Assembly: GCA_009920765.1 (NCBI GenBank)
Contig: RFZJ01000013.1
Coordinates: 1 to 60,887 of the forward strand
Length of the DNA stretch: 60,887 nt
Direction: 5' to 3'
Source: Planctomycetota bacterium
Lineage (GTDB): Bacteria; Planctomycetota; Planctomycetia; Gemmatales; Gemmataceae
Both the position numbers and the translations under genes were made by a program. Within the stretch, counting starts at the first letter, position 1. Each line of letters starts with the position of its first letter. Below the pieces are notes generated by a model. That model worked only from the letters and a program-made list of their open reading frames with translations. It was not told the origin of the DNA and ran no database searches. This document shows positions 35,294 to 43,858 of this stretch, in pieces.

Positions 35294-36408
35294 GCAATGT
35301 AAAGAATACTATTTTCGATCGACCTGCTAATTCGTCTACAAATGCGAATTACAGAAAGACTACGGAGGAAGATTCACAAGGATGGCTCGAGCAATTTGAT
35401 AAGTTTTGGTTCTCGCCTGTTGCTCCGAACACCATAAGCCTAATTCGCCTCTTAACTGGATGTTTGATTTTTTACATAACCTTATGCTACAGCTTCGAAT
35501 TATTAGCTTTTGTTGGTCCTGATGGGATTGTTAATCAGGCTCTTGCAGATCATTTCAGGAAAGATACGCCCATGTATGTGATGGCGCCTGAATGGACTGA
35601 AAACACGATTGAAATCACCAAAACTAATCTTAGCTGGTCCGTTTTTTATCATGTAACAAATCCTTACTGGATCTGGGTTTTTCACCTCGGTTTTTTGACT
35701 GCCAATCTTTGCATGGCCCTGGGTTTGTTTTCTCGGACAAGTACGATTATTTCATGGATTGGCGCATTGGCCTATGTCCATAGGGCACCATCCGGACTTT
35801 TCGGGATGGATGCGATGATAATCATTCTACTTTTTTACATGATAATTGCCCCGGGCGGAGAGATCTATTCGCTTGATCATTATTTCCAAAAACTTCGTAG
35901 AAAAAAAGCTGGTGACCCAAAATGGAATGAACCCCCTAAACCTTTGGTCCTTTCCAACTTTGTCACCCGAATGATTCAGATTCATTTCTGTATTATTTAC
36001 TTTGCAGCAGCAACTTCCAAATTGCAGGGATCCTCCTGGTGGAATGGCACCGCACTTTGGGGCGTTTTAGCCAACTATTCCTTCAACCCCATGCATATTT
36101 CAGTTTACACGTCTTTGCTGGTATTCCTTACAAAACACAAAGTGCTGTGGGAAATCATCATGACAACAGGTTGTATTTACACTATTGTACTTGAATCTTC
36201 TTTTCCTTTTCTGGTTTGGAATCGCAATTTAAAATGGATCATGATTTCTGGATCCATCATGCTTCACACTGGAATTGGCCTATTGATGGGTTTAACCACA
36301 TTCAGCCTGTGCATGATTACCTTGGTATTGGCGTTTGTTCCACCAGAATTCATCAAAATCTTGATCGATCGTTATGGTATGGGACCTTTCAGGCGTTCTT
36401 CTGTTTAA
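35290..36408 (+). CDS. HTTM-domain membrane protein (vitamin K-dependent carboxylase-like)
   Basis: A 372-residue polytopic protein. After a ~40-residue polar N-terminus come several membrane segments with family-like motifs: TISLIRLLTGCLIFYITLCY, a WVFHLGFLTANLCMALGLFSR segment, and MIQIHFCIIYFAAATSKLQG followed by WWNGTALW, which matches the HTTM (horizontally transferred transmembrane) domain related to gamma-glutamyl carboxylase. Bacterial members mostly lack proven activity. It is translationally coupled to the preceding membrane protein. It ends about 140 bp before an exported protein gene that could be part of the same locus. Domain call fairly sure; reaction unknown. Confidence 0.75.
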   Translation: MSNVKNTIFDRPANSSTNANYRKTTEEDSQGWLEQFDKFWFSPVAPNTISLIRLLTGCLIFYITLCYSFELLAFVGPDGIVNQALADHFRKDTPMYVMAPEWTENTIEITKTNLSWSVFYHVTNPYWIWVFHLGFLTANLCMALGLFSRTSTIISWIGALAYVHRAPSGLFGMDAMIIILLFYMIIAPGGEIYSLDHYFQKLRRKKAGDPKWNEPPKPLVLSNFVTRMIQIHFCIIYFAAATSKLQGSSWWNGTALWGVLANYSFNPMHISVYTSLLVFLTKHKVLWEIIMTTGCIYTIVLESSFPFLVWNRNLKWIMISGSIMLHTGIGLLMGLTTFSLCMITLVLAFVPPEFIKILIDRYGMGPFRRSSV

Positions 36409-36512
36409 CATCTTTTACAGGTTCTGAAATTACTATTTCATTTAAGCAACCACTTTTTTGCTAATTCCTTAAGATTTTAAATCAATCTGTCGATATTAAA
36501 GGAAGCCGTTAT

Positions 36513-36529
36513 TTCTGACATTGTCAGAA
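36513..36529. promoter_or_regulatory. 17-bp palindrome (candidate operator)
   Basis: TTCTGACA-T-TGTCAGAA is a perfect palindrome with 8-bp arms, centred about 25 bp before ATG 36547. Length and symmetry are those of a dimeric repressor site. Confidence 0.4.
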
Positions 36530-36546
36530 CAAACGCTTTCTTTCCC

Positions 36547-38091
36547 ATGGAAATGATAATGGCTCTTTTGCGGAAAATTACTGGCTCCTCCGTTTCCGCT
36601 GTTTTACTGGCGCTTTACTGCGTTATATGCACTTCACTTATAAATGCAGCACCACCCACAGACACTTATTACTCACGAGACGCAGCCTTTATCATTCCTT
36701 TTTCTTCCAATCCTGCTGACTCCAAGATTCAAAAAATCCTGTTGCATGTTTCTGAGGATTTTGGCAAAACCTACGCCCATGTTGGCACCGCACTGCCTAC
36801 TCAAAAACAATTTCTTTTCCGTGCCCAAAAAGACGGGTGGTATTGGTTCTCGGTACAAAGCCAGGAACTCGATGGCAGAATGGTTCCCGCCAATATCAAC
36901 ATTGCGCAACCATCCCTAAAAGTTTGCATAGATAGCACCCCTCCTTCGGTTGTTCTCAGAGGCGTTTTCAAAGATGGTTCCGCTTCGATCGATTGGGATC
37001 TCCGCGATGAAACTTTAGATCTTTCCAGCATGAGGCTGGAATTTCGCAATTCTGATGGCAAGGATTGGGTGCCTTTATCTGCGCAACAAATCGCCCAAGG
37101 GCAACATGTTTGGAACCCTGGTACTTCTGGAAATATTGAAGTACATCTCACCGTTAGGGACAAATGTGGAAATTTTGGTGAAAGTTCAATTGTCATCCAA
37201 CCAAATGGCACCAGGGCAGGTAGCTCAGGTCAAGAGAACGGATCGGGCAAAAGCAATATCTCAATGGTAAAAAGTCGAAGGTTCCAACTAAATTACAAAA
37301 TTGACGATGTAGGCCCTTCGGATATTTCCCGGGTTGAGGTATATGTCACTCGCGATGGTGGTAAAGTTTGGCGCAAGTATGATCAAGATGCCCCCAAGAT
37401 ACCCCCTTGTATTGTTGATGTCCCTGAAGAAGGCCGATATGGTTTTACTCTTGTTGCCCGAAGTGGGGTCGATCTGGGAGAACATCCCCCAAAATCAGGG
37501 GATCTTCCTCAATTCTGGGTCGAAGTTGACGAAACCAAACCTTTGGTTAAGCTCATTGGCGTTGATGTTGGCCGGGGCATCGACCAAGGCAACCTAAGCA
37601 TAACATGGACCGCTGCTGATAAATATCTTGGCCCAAATCCTATCAATATTTCATATGCAAAAACCCCCGAAGGCCCCTGGATTGTTGCTGTTCCAAATCT
37701 CCCTAACACAGGAAGATATGTATGGCGTATGCCCAGCGAAGGGTTGCCCTATCAATTTTTTGTAAGGGTTGAAGCCTCGGATCTTGCAGGAAATATCGGA
37801 TCTGCTGAAACCACTGGTGCAGTTAAAGTTGATTTATCCACCCCCAAGGCCAGAGTTACGGGTGTCGATGTATCCCCAGTAGGCGGCGGTGGATATACTC
37901 CACCTGCCAGTCCCATCAATCAAGATATCCCGGCGGTACCATCTTCAAAACCAACTTCTTCTTTTCCAAATACTCCTTCCAGCACTATCCCAAGTAATAA
38001 TGGTAGTGCACCTGCAAACCCCACGTCCTTTCCAGGATTTGGATCGGAAGGAATGCCAGCCTTTCCAACAAACCCAGTTAAACCAAAATAG
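36547..38091 (+). CDS. Exported beta-rich protein with Asp-box-like motifs
   Basis: A 514-residue protein with a signal peptide (VSAVLLALYCVICTSLINAA). The mature part is beta-rich and carries two Asp-box-like motifs, VSEDFGKTY near residue 65 and VTRDGGKVW near 268, each followed by Trp- or Phe-containing strands, and Ig-like stretches with DLAGNIG and DKCGNFG. The C-terminal ~75 residues are Pro/Ser/Asn-rich and probably disordered. Asp boxes occur in sialidase-like propellers, but only two are clear, so a structural or binding role is safer. No strong ribosome binding site precedes ATG 36547; a palindrome lies just upstream. Function unknown. Confidence 0.65.
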   Translation: MEMIMALLRKITGSSVSAVLLALYCVICTSLINAAPPTDTYYSRDAAFIIPFSSNPADSKIQKILLHVSEDFGKTYAHVGTALPTQKQFLFRAQKDGWYWFSVQSQELDGRMVPANINIAQPSLKVCIDSTPPSVVLRGVFKDGSASIDWDLRDETLDLSSMRLEFRNSDGKDWVPLSAQQIAQGQHVWNPGTSGNIEVHLTVRDKCGNFGESSIVIQPNGTRAGSSGQENGSGKSNISMVKSRRFQLNYKIDDVGPSDISRVEVYVTRDGGKVWRKYDQDAPKIPPCIVDVPEEGRYGFTLVARSGVDLGEHPPKSGDLPQFWVEVDETKPLVKLIGVDVGRGIDQGNLSITWTAADKYLGPNPINISYAKTPEGPWIVAVPNLPNTGRYVWRMPSEGLPYQFFVRVEASDLAGNIGSAETTGAVKVDLSTPKARVTGVDVSPVGGGGYTPPASPINQDIPAVPSSKPTSSFPNTPSSTIPSNNGSAPANPTSFPGFGSEGMPAFPTNPVKPK

Positions 38092-38120
38092 TCTCGATTT
38101 TCCTCCGCTACAAAGTAGCA

Positions 38121-38143
38121 TGAATATCATGAAGTGATATTCA
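38121..38143 (+). promoter_or_regulatory. Hairpin directly upstream of holA
   Basis: TGAATATCA (38121-38129) and TGATATTCA (38135-38143) form a perfect 9-bp stem with a 5-nt loop, 3 nt before the GGGGG ribosome binding site of holA. There is no T-run, so it may act at translation or mark an mRNA end. Confidence 0.4.
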
Positions 38144-38156
38144 ATCGGGGGTTTTA

Positions 38157-39152
38157 ATGGAAGTTGAACAGTTCTTAAAAGATCAGGCCAAACTTCAAGT
38201 GCAACCAGTTTATGTAATTACTGGCTCGGAAGACTACCTCCATAGAAAAGCAGGAAAGGCTCTTAAAACCCAAATCCTTGCGGGTAATGAAGACCTCGGA
38301 TTGGCCTCTTTCGTGGGTGACAAAACATCCTTTGCAGAAGTAAGGGAAGAGTTAACAACACTTTCATTCTTTGGGGGTAAAAGACTCGCATGGGTTGAGC
38401 AGGCAGATGATTTTGTCAGCAAGAACAGGGCTGCTCTCGAAAAATATTTCCAGGCACCCAGCTCCAATGGTGTCCTAATCCTTGAAACATCTTCCTGGCC
38501 ATCAAATACCAAATTATCAAAAATGCTTCCCAAAGAAGCTCTTATTACTTGCGAGGCCCCTGTTCGTAAAGATTCGCTTATTGCATGGTGCATTGCCCAG
38601 GCTAAAAACATTCATGAAAAACCACTCGCAAACGATGCTGCAACCTTACTTGTTGAACTGATTGGCCCGGATCTGGGCAGACTGGATCAAGAAATTGCCA
38701 AGCTAGCTTGCTATGCTGCGGATAATCCAAAAATAAGCGCAAAGGATGTTGATTTACTAGTTGGTCTGGGGCATGTTGAAAAGATCTGGGTACTATTTGA
38801 TCACATCGGGCAGGGTAATCAAAAAGCAGCATTTCAATTACTCTTTGAATTGTTTGAACAAGGTGAAGAACCTATGAAAATCCTTGGGGCATTTAGTGCT
38901 CAACTCCGAAAGTTGGCCTATGCAGGGAGATTCGCAATGCAAGACAAACCCATGGCTTTTGCACTGGAAAAAGCCGGTTTTTTCAGTTTCACTAAAACTA
39001 GCGCTGAAGCCCAACTTCGTAAAATCGGACGCAAGAAAATTAATAAAGTTTTAACTTGGCTCATCGAAACAGATACAGGAATGAAAGGGGGAAGCCAAAT
39101 CCCCCCCAAAACACTTATGGAAAGATTGCTCGCAATGCTTTACGCCAATTAA
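38157..39152 (+). CDS. holA: DNA polymerase III subunit delta
   Basis: A 331-residue clamp-loader subunit that opens the beta sliding clamp. The N-terminal QPVYVITGSEDYL strand and the LSFFGGKRLAWVEQ and FQLLFELFEQGEEPMKILGAF segments match the DNA_pol3_delta family; the C-terminal helical domain ends ERLLAML. Length is right for HolA. GGGGG lies 5 nt before the ATG. It is followed 23 bp later by pdxA in the same direction. Confidence 0.9.
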   Translation: MEVEQFLKDQAKLQVQPVYVITGSEDYLHRKAGKALKTQILAGNEDLGLASFVGDKTSFAEVREELTTLSFFGGKRLAWVEQADDFVSKNRAALEKYFQAPSSNGVLILETSSWPSNTKLSKMLPKEALITCEAPVRKDSLIAWCIAQAKNIHEKPLANDAATLLVELIGPDLGRLDQEIAKLACYAADNPKISAKDVDLLVGLGHVEKIWVLFDHIGQGNQKAAFQLLFELFEQGEEPMKILGAFSAQLRKLAYAGRFAMQDKPMAFALEKAGFFSFTKTSAEAQLRKIGRKKINKVLTWLIETDTGMKGGSQIPPKTLMERLLAMLYAN

Positions 39153-39175
39153 CCTAGCTTTAAGGCAGCTAAACA

Positions 39176-40168
39176 ATGACCCCCTCCAATATGCAAAAAC
39201 CCAAAATCTTGATCACCATGGGTGATGTTGCCGGGGTTGGCCCCGAAATCATCGTTAAGGCTTGGGGAGAAATTCTTACTTTTTGCGAACCAGTGGTCGT
39301 AGGTGATCCTACATGGCTTGAAAAAGCCATTCATTTACTCAACAAAAACACAAAAGTCCAAGTTATCAATGAACCTGAGCAGGCAATGCCCCAACCAAAT
39401 CTGATAAGCTGCACCAGGATAAAAACAGCCGATCTATCTACTGTTAAATTATGCAACATTAATGCCTCTGCCGGTCAGGCTGCCCATGATTATCTAATCC
39501 AGTCGATTGATTGGGCACTTGAAAACCGCGCTAGTGCAATTGTTACTGCGCCACTTCACAAAGAGGGCCTGCATCTTGCAGGACTCGATTATCCTGGACA
39601 CACAGAAATATTAGCATCTAGAACCAAAGTCCCAGAACACGTCATGATTTTGGCACTTCCAGAATTGGCGGTGGCCCATGTTACTTTGCACCTCGCATTG
39701 AAAAATATTTTCAATGAACTTAGTGTCGAAAGAATTGTTGCTAGGGCCCAACTACTAGAAAATTTACTTACCAAAGTTTTAGGCCGTGCCCCCCGCATTG
39801 CAATTGCCGCACTCAATCCACATGGAAGCGATGGCGGCCTCTTTGGCAACGAAGAGCAAACAATCATCCAACCTGCAACTGATCTTTGTAAACGGCAAGG
39901 AATGACAGTTTCAGGGCCAATCCCTGCGGACACCTTATTTCTAAGAGCAAGCCAGGGGGAATTTGATGGCGTGGTCGCAATGTACCACGATCAAGGCCAC
40001 ATCGCCTTGAAACTTTTAGGGCAACGAAGGGCTGTTAACATTACAGCGGGTTTGCCAATTATTCGAACCAGTGTTGCCCACGGCACCGCATATGATATCG
40101 CCTGGAAAGGCATTGCAGACGAAAGCAGCTTAGTATCAGCTGCAAAATGGGCTGTCAAATTAGGCTAA
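39176..40168 (+). CDS. pdxA: 4-hydroxythreonine-4-phosphate dehydrogenase
   Basis: A 330-residue enzyme of pyridoxal phosphate synthesis (DXP-dependent route). Seen: ITMGDVAGVGPEI at the start, TAPLHKEGLHLAG and YPGHTEIL with a metal-binding His, ALNPHGSDGGLFG, and MYHDQGHIALKLLG plus VAHGTAYDIAWKG near the end. Length is standard. The ATG at 39176 has no strong ribosome binding site; ATG 39191 is a possible alternative start. The surrounding genes are unrelated, apart from the proximity of several PLP enzymes in the wider window. Confidence 0.95.
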   Translation: MTPSNMQKPKILITMGDVAGVGPEIIVKAWGEILTFCEPVVVGDPTWLEKAIHLLNKNTKVQVINEPEQAMPQPNLISCTRIKTADLSTVKLCNINASAGQAAHDYLIQSIDWALENRASAIVTAPLHKEGLHLAGLDYPGHTEILASRTKVPEHVMILALPELAVAHVTLHLALKNIFNELSVERIVARAQLLENLLTKVLGRAPRIAIAALNPHGSDGGLFGNEEQTIIQPATDLCKRQGMTVSGPIPADTLFLRASQGEFDGVVAMYHDQGHIALKLLGQRRAVNITAGLPIIRTSVAHGTAYDIAWKGIADESSLVSAAKWAVKLG

Positions 40169-40412
40169 CAAAAACTAAATGGAAGGTATTTTAATTTACT
40201 TATCATTTTTGAATATTTTTGAAATAAAGTAAATTTTAAGCTTGAGCTTTAGAAAAAAACTGCAAAATTATTAAATAACTAGGAAACCTTTACTTAATTT
40301 AGGGGTTTAATAGAAGTGGTGAAGTCTATCGGGGCAAGTTAGCCCTGAAATCACCGGCCTTGGAAGCAATTCCTAGGATGGTAATTAGTAATATTTTATG
40401 GAGTATATCATT

Positions 40413-40700
40413 ATGTTTCGTCGTATGTTTGTTGCTGCTGCTGCAGTTGCTTTTGTTGCTTTTGGTGTAATCGCAGGCGAACACAAGGGTGCAATCACCA
40501 AGTACGAAGCAGGTTCCAGCCTCACCATCAAGGTTAAGAAAGAAGAAAAGACCTTGAAAATCGCCAAAGACGCAAAAGTTGACGATGCTGTAGCTAAGAA
40601 ACTTGGCAAAATTGGTGAAAAAGGTGTTCCTGCTGTTGTTATCACCAATGACAAAGACGAAGTAACCGAAATCAAAGCTGGCGAAAAGAAAGCCAAGTAA
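40413..40700 (+). CDS. Small exported Lys-rich protein
   Basis: A 95-residue protein with a signal peptide (MFRRMFVAAAAVAFVAFGVIAG) and a short mature part rich in Lys, Glu and Val, with HKGAITKYEAGSSLTIKVKKE and GVPAVVITNDKDEVTEI; it looks like a small beta-barrel or OB-like fold. ATG 40413 is preferred because GGAG lies 9 nt upstream and the signal peptide then starts correctly. A very strong terminator follows, and the gene stands alone, which suggests an abundant product. I do not recognise the family. A leader hairpin is possible (CCT-GGAA with TTCC-AGG, 40358-40377). Confidence 0.65.
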   Translation: MFRRMFVAAAAVAFVAFGVIAGEHKGAITKYEAGSSLTIKVKKEEKTLKIAKDAKVDDAVAKKLGKIGEKGVPAVVITNDKDEVTEIKAGEKKAK

Positions 40701-40719
40701 TTTGGGACGGCTTATTTAA

Positions 40720-40754
40720 AAAAAGCCCGGCCATTAACATGGTCGGGCTTTTTA
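40720..40754 (+). terminator. Strong rho-independent terminator
   Basis: AAAAAGCCCGGCCA pairs with TGGTCGGGCTTTTT (14 bp including one G-U) around a 6-nt loop, with a T-run after it and an A-run before it, so it may work in both directions. It ends the small Lys-rich protein gene. Confidence 0.9.
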
Positions 40755-40876
40755 TTTAAATTAAACACTTTCACTCTTGATTTCCCCCCCTGTAATGATA
40801 GGATTTTAGTTTACGTAATAGGTTTATGGACCAAGAAAGGCTTATGTTAGCCTGACGGAGGTCGGTGGAGAACTAT

Positions 40877-41146
40877 ATGTCGATCACTAAGGAACGCAAG
40901 TCTCAACTCATTGACAAGTATCGCCGTAAGGCGACTGATACCGGGTCGCCGGAAGTTCAAATTGCTTTGTTGACCCAACGCATTAACGAGTTACATGAGC
41001 ACCTGCGCATCCACAAGAAGGATCATGCCAGTCGCCGCGGTTTGCTGATGATGGTCAGCAAGCGGTCTGGTTTGCTTTCCTACTTGCGAACGAAAGATCA
41101 CGAAAGCTACACCACATTGATCGGCAGCCTGGGCCTTCGCAAATAA
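40877..41146 (+). CDS. rpsO: 30S ribosomal protein S15
   Basis: An 89-residue ribosomal protein that binds 16S rRNA and nucleates the platform of the 30S subunit. It has the typical [31 protein letters not shown] and the final YLRTKD segments. I choose ATG 40877 because GGTGGAG lies 6 nt upstream; starting at GTG 40865 would place the start inside that site. It precedes pnp, the classical rpsO-pnp order, with a 293-bp gap and a weak hairpin at its stop. Confidence 0.97.
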   Translation: MSITKERKSQLIDKYRRKATDTGSPEVQIALLTQRINELHEHLRIHKKDHASRRGLLMMVSKRSGLLSYLRTKDHESYTTLIGSLGLRK

Positions 41147-41168
41147 AGTAGGCCAATTAATCTACTTT
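41145..41168 (+). terminator. Weak hairpin after rpsO, overlapping its stop codon
   Basis: AAAGTAG (41145-41151) pairs with CTACTTT (41162-41168) around a 10-nt loop, followed by T and AAGG. In E. coli a hairpin between rpsO and pnp serves processing and partial termination; the same may hold here, by analogy only. Confidence 0.35.
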
Positions 41169-41439
41169 TAAGGCCAGTTTAATTCCATAGGGGAATTCGG
41201 GCAAAGCTTTTCAAATTCCGGTTGTTCCCTTGGTCAGGAATTTTGTTAGGGAACATGCAAGTTGGATAGTAGGTTTTGTATTCTGAAGAAAAATCTGAAA
41301 GTTTCCTTCCTACGAAGGATTCCGAATTTCTTTTTAGCTATTTTCATTAGCAATTTCCCCATAAACTCTGTTCTGGTTTCGATTAACGCTTTTTCATTGT
41401 TGGCTTTAGCCAAATGAGAATGTTGGAGGTTTTATAAAT

Positions 41440-43779
41440 ATGCAGGCAATTCGTGTAGAAAAACAATTGGGCACCCACACTCTGATTCTTGAAACAGGTA
41501 AAATTGCAAAACAAGCCCACGGTGCAGTTATCGTTCGTTATGCAGATACCATGACTCTTTCCACCGCAGTGGAAGGCTCGGCTGAATCCACCAAAGATTT
41601 TTTCCCCCTGGTTGTTGATTATCGTGAAAAAACCTACGCTGCTGGTAAATTCCCAGGTGGGTTCATGAAGCGTGAAGGAAGACCTACCACCAAGGAAATT
41701 CTTACCTCCCGCTTGATTGACAGGCCCATCAGGCCTCTTTTTCCTGCTGACTATTTACGCGAAGTTCAGGTCATGGCCAGCACACTTTCCTGCGATCGGG
41801 ATTTCGATCCTGATGTACTTGCGATGATCGGCTCGAGCGCTGCCCTTCATATTTCACAAATTCCTTTTCTACAACCCACTGGCTCGGTTCGCATTGCCAA
41901 GGTCGCAGGCGAACTCATTGTTTTTCCTACCTATGCCCAAGTTTTAGAAAGCGATTTGGATTTAATCGTGGCCGGCACAAAAGATGCCATTACCATGATC
42001 GAAGGTTTCGCCAAGGAAGTTCCCGAAGATCAGGTCTACGAAGCAATCATGTTTGCTCACGAGCAAATCAAAATCATTGTGGAATTAATCCATGATTTAA
42101 GAAAAGCAATGGGCCTCCCAATAAAAGAACTACCTAAAGCCCCTCCTGCTAATCCATTGAATGATGAATTCAAATCCAAGTTCTACGATGAATTTGCCCG
42201 AAGAAAACAAACTCTCGGCAAAGCAGAACGCTATGCTGCAATCAAGGAAATCAAAGACGAAATCAAGAAAAAATACCTGCCTGAAGGTGAAGAAAAACCC
42301 GTCTACACTCCAGCTCAAGTATCAGCAGCACTTGGCTGGCTCGAAGAAAGAATCGTCCGCGACCTTATTCTCTCAGGAAAGCGTATCGATGGTCGTGATT
42401 TACGACAGGTTCGCCCACTTTATTGTGAAGTAAGCCTTCTCCCCAGAACCCACGGTTCTGCTTTATTCCAACGAGGCGAAACCCAGGCACTGGTGACAAC
42501 CGTTCTTGGAACGTCGAGCGATGAACAACGCGTTGATGGCATAACTGATGAAATCACAAAAAAATTCATGCTCGATTACAATTTTCCGCCCTTCAGCGTA
42601 GGCGAATGCAAACCCAACCGTGGCCCAGGTAGAAGAGAAATCGGCCACGGGGCCCTTGCTGAACGCAGCCTTCAAGCTGTGCTTCCAACGGTTGAAGCTT
42701 TCCCTTATACCATTAGGCTGGTTTCCGACATCATGGAGTCCAATGGTTCCTCCAGCATGGCTTCGGTTTGTGGCGGAACTTTGGCTCTTATGGATGCCGG
42801 TGTTCCTATCACCAATCCTGTTGCTGGTATTTCTATCGGCCTTGTCAAGGAAAAAGACAAATACTCTCTCCTTACTGATATCATGGGCGATGAAGATCAT
42901 TATGGTGACATGGATTTTAAGATCGCTGGTACCGGGATCGGTATTACCGCAATCCAACTTGACCTAAAGATTGATGGCATTGGTGCGGATATCATCAAGG
43001 ATACCCTTGAACAAGCTCGCATCGCCCGTAGGGATATTCTCCGAACCATGCTTGCTGCTTTAAGGCAGCCTAGGGCTACTATAAGTGCCTTTGCTCCCAG
43101 ACTCCTTACCGTTAAAATTAACCCTGAAAAAATCGGGGCACTTATCGGACCGGGTGGTAAAAATATCAAAAGCATTCAGGAATCAACTGGAGCTAAAATT
43201 GACATCAAGGATGATGGTACTGTTTTCATCTCCCATAACGATTCAAAGGGTGCTGAAGCTGCAAAGGCTAAAGTTGAATCGATCACAGAAGAAGTTAAAA
43301 TTGGCAAAATCTATGAAGGTAAAGTTTCTTCCGTAAAGGATTTCGGCGCCTTCATTGAAATTCTGCCTGGCCGTGATGGCCTTTGCCATATCAGCGAACT
43401 TGAAGACAAATTCATTAGCAAAGTTGAAGAAGTTTGCAAGGTTGGTGATATTATCGAAGTCAAAGTTATTGCAATTGATGAACACGATCGCATTAAACTT
43501 TCACGAAAAGTGATCCTTCGCGAACGGAACCCTAACCCACAGCCTGAAACACAACAACAAAGACCCCAAGGTGACAATGACCGCGGGGATCGTGGCGGCG
43601 ACCGTGGTGATCGTGGTGGTGACCGCGGGGATCGTGGTGGCGACCGCGGGCATCGTGGCGGTGATCGCCCCGAAAGTGGCGGCGGATCAGGTGGACATCG
43701 TGGCGGGGACCGTGGCGGCGATCATGGTGGCAGGCGTCATCATGATAATCGTAGAGGCCACAACGACAATCGCGATTAG
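41440..43779 (+). CDS. pnp: Polyribonucleotide nucleotidyltransferase (PNPase) with Arg/Gly/Asp-rich tail
   Basis: A 779-residue phosphorolytic 3'-5' RNA exonuclease. Order: first RNase PH domain (from residue 10), helical linker (about 225-310), second RNase PH domain with the FPPFSVGE, GPGRREIGHGALAERSL and GSSSMASVCGGTLALMDAGVP motifs, KH domain (IGALIGPGGKNIKSIQ), and S1 domain (VKDFGAFIEILPG). Beyond the S1 domain a ~85-residue tail consists largely of DRGDRGG-type and RGG/HRGG repeats, absent from typical PNPases. It probably binds RNA or drives assembly with other degradosome parts. GGAGG precedes the ATG. Confidence 0.97.
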   Translation: MQAIRVEKQLGTHTLILETGKIAKQAHGAVIVRYADTMTLSTAVEGSAESTKDFFPLVVDYREKTYAAGKFPGGFMKREGRPTTKEILTSRLIDRPIRPLFPADYLREVQVMASTLSCDRDFDPDVLAMIGSSAALHISQIPFLQPTGSVRIAKVAGELIVFPTYAQVLESDLDLIVAGTKDAITMIEGFAKEVPEDQVYEAIMFAHEQIKIIVELIHDLRKAMGLPIKELPKAPPANPLNDEFKSKFYDEFARRKQTLGKAERYAAIKEIKDEIKKKYLPEGEEKPVYTPAQVSAALGWLEERIVRDLILSGKRIDGRDLRQVRPLYCEVSLLPRTHGSALFQRGETQALVTTVLGTSSDEQRVDGITDEITKKFMLDYNFPPFSVGECKPNRGPGRREIGHGALAERSLQAVLPTVEAFPYTIRLVSDIMESNGSSSMASVCGGTLALMDAGVPITNPVAGISIGLVKEKDKYSLLTDIMGDEDHYGDMDFKIAGTGIGITAIQLDLKIDGIGADIIKDTLEQARIARRDILRTMLAALRQPRATISAFAPRLLTVKINPEKIGALIGPGGKNIKSIQESTGAKIDIKDDGTVFISHNDSKGAEAAKAKVESITEEVKIGKIYEGKVSSVKDFGAFIEILPGRDGLCHISELEDKFISKVEEVCKVGDIIEVKVIAIDEHDRIKLSRKVILRERNPNPQPETQQQRPQGDNDRGDRGGDRGDRGGDRGDRGGDRGHRGGDRPESGGGSGGHRGGDRGGDHGGRRHHDNRRGHNDNRD
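43579..43662 (+). repeat. Four tandem 21-bp repeats encoding DRGDRGG
   Basis: Units begin at 43579, 43600, 43621 and 43642 and run GACCGCGGGGATCGTGGCGG with a final variable base; the last unit encodes DRGHRGG. They lie in the PNPase tail and are more G+C-rich than the surroundings. Confidence 0.85.
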
Positions 43780-43823
43780 TCGCAAAATTGTTTAATCTCC
43801 CTATTATTTTAATCTGGAATTTG

Positions 43824-43843
43824 AGGGCCCATCTTTGGGCCCT
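43824..43843 (+). promoter_or_regulatory. GC-rich hairpin between pnp and the kinase gene
   Basis: AGGGCCC (43824-43830) and GGGCCCT (43837-43843) form a 7-bp stem with a 6-nt loop, 45 bp after the pnp stop and 4 nt before the AGGAG of the kinase gene. No T-run follows; it could slow translation or mark a processing site. Confidence 0.4.
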
Positions 43844-43858
43844 TACCAGGAGTCTTTG

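Noticed and set aside
40169..40412. Structured RNA before the small Lys-rich gene
   Set aside because: GGGGC/GCCCT and an imperfect CCT-GGAA hairpin exist, but they are short and match no known RNA family, so I note them only as a possible leader.
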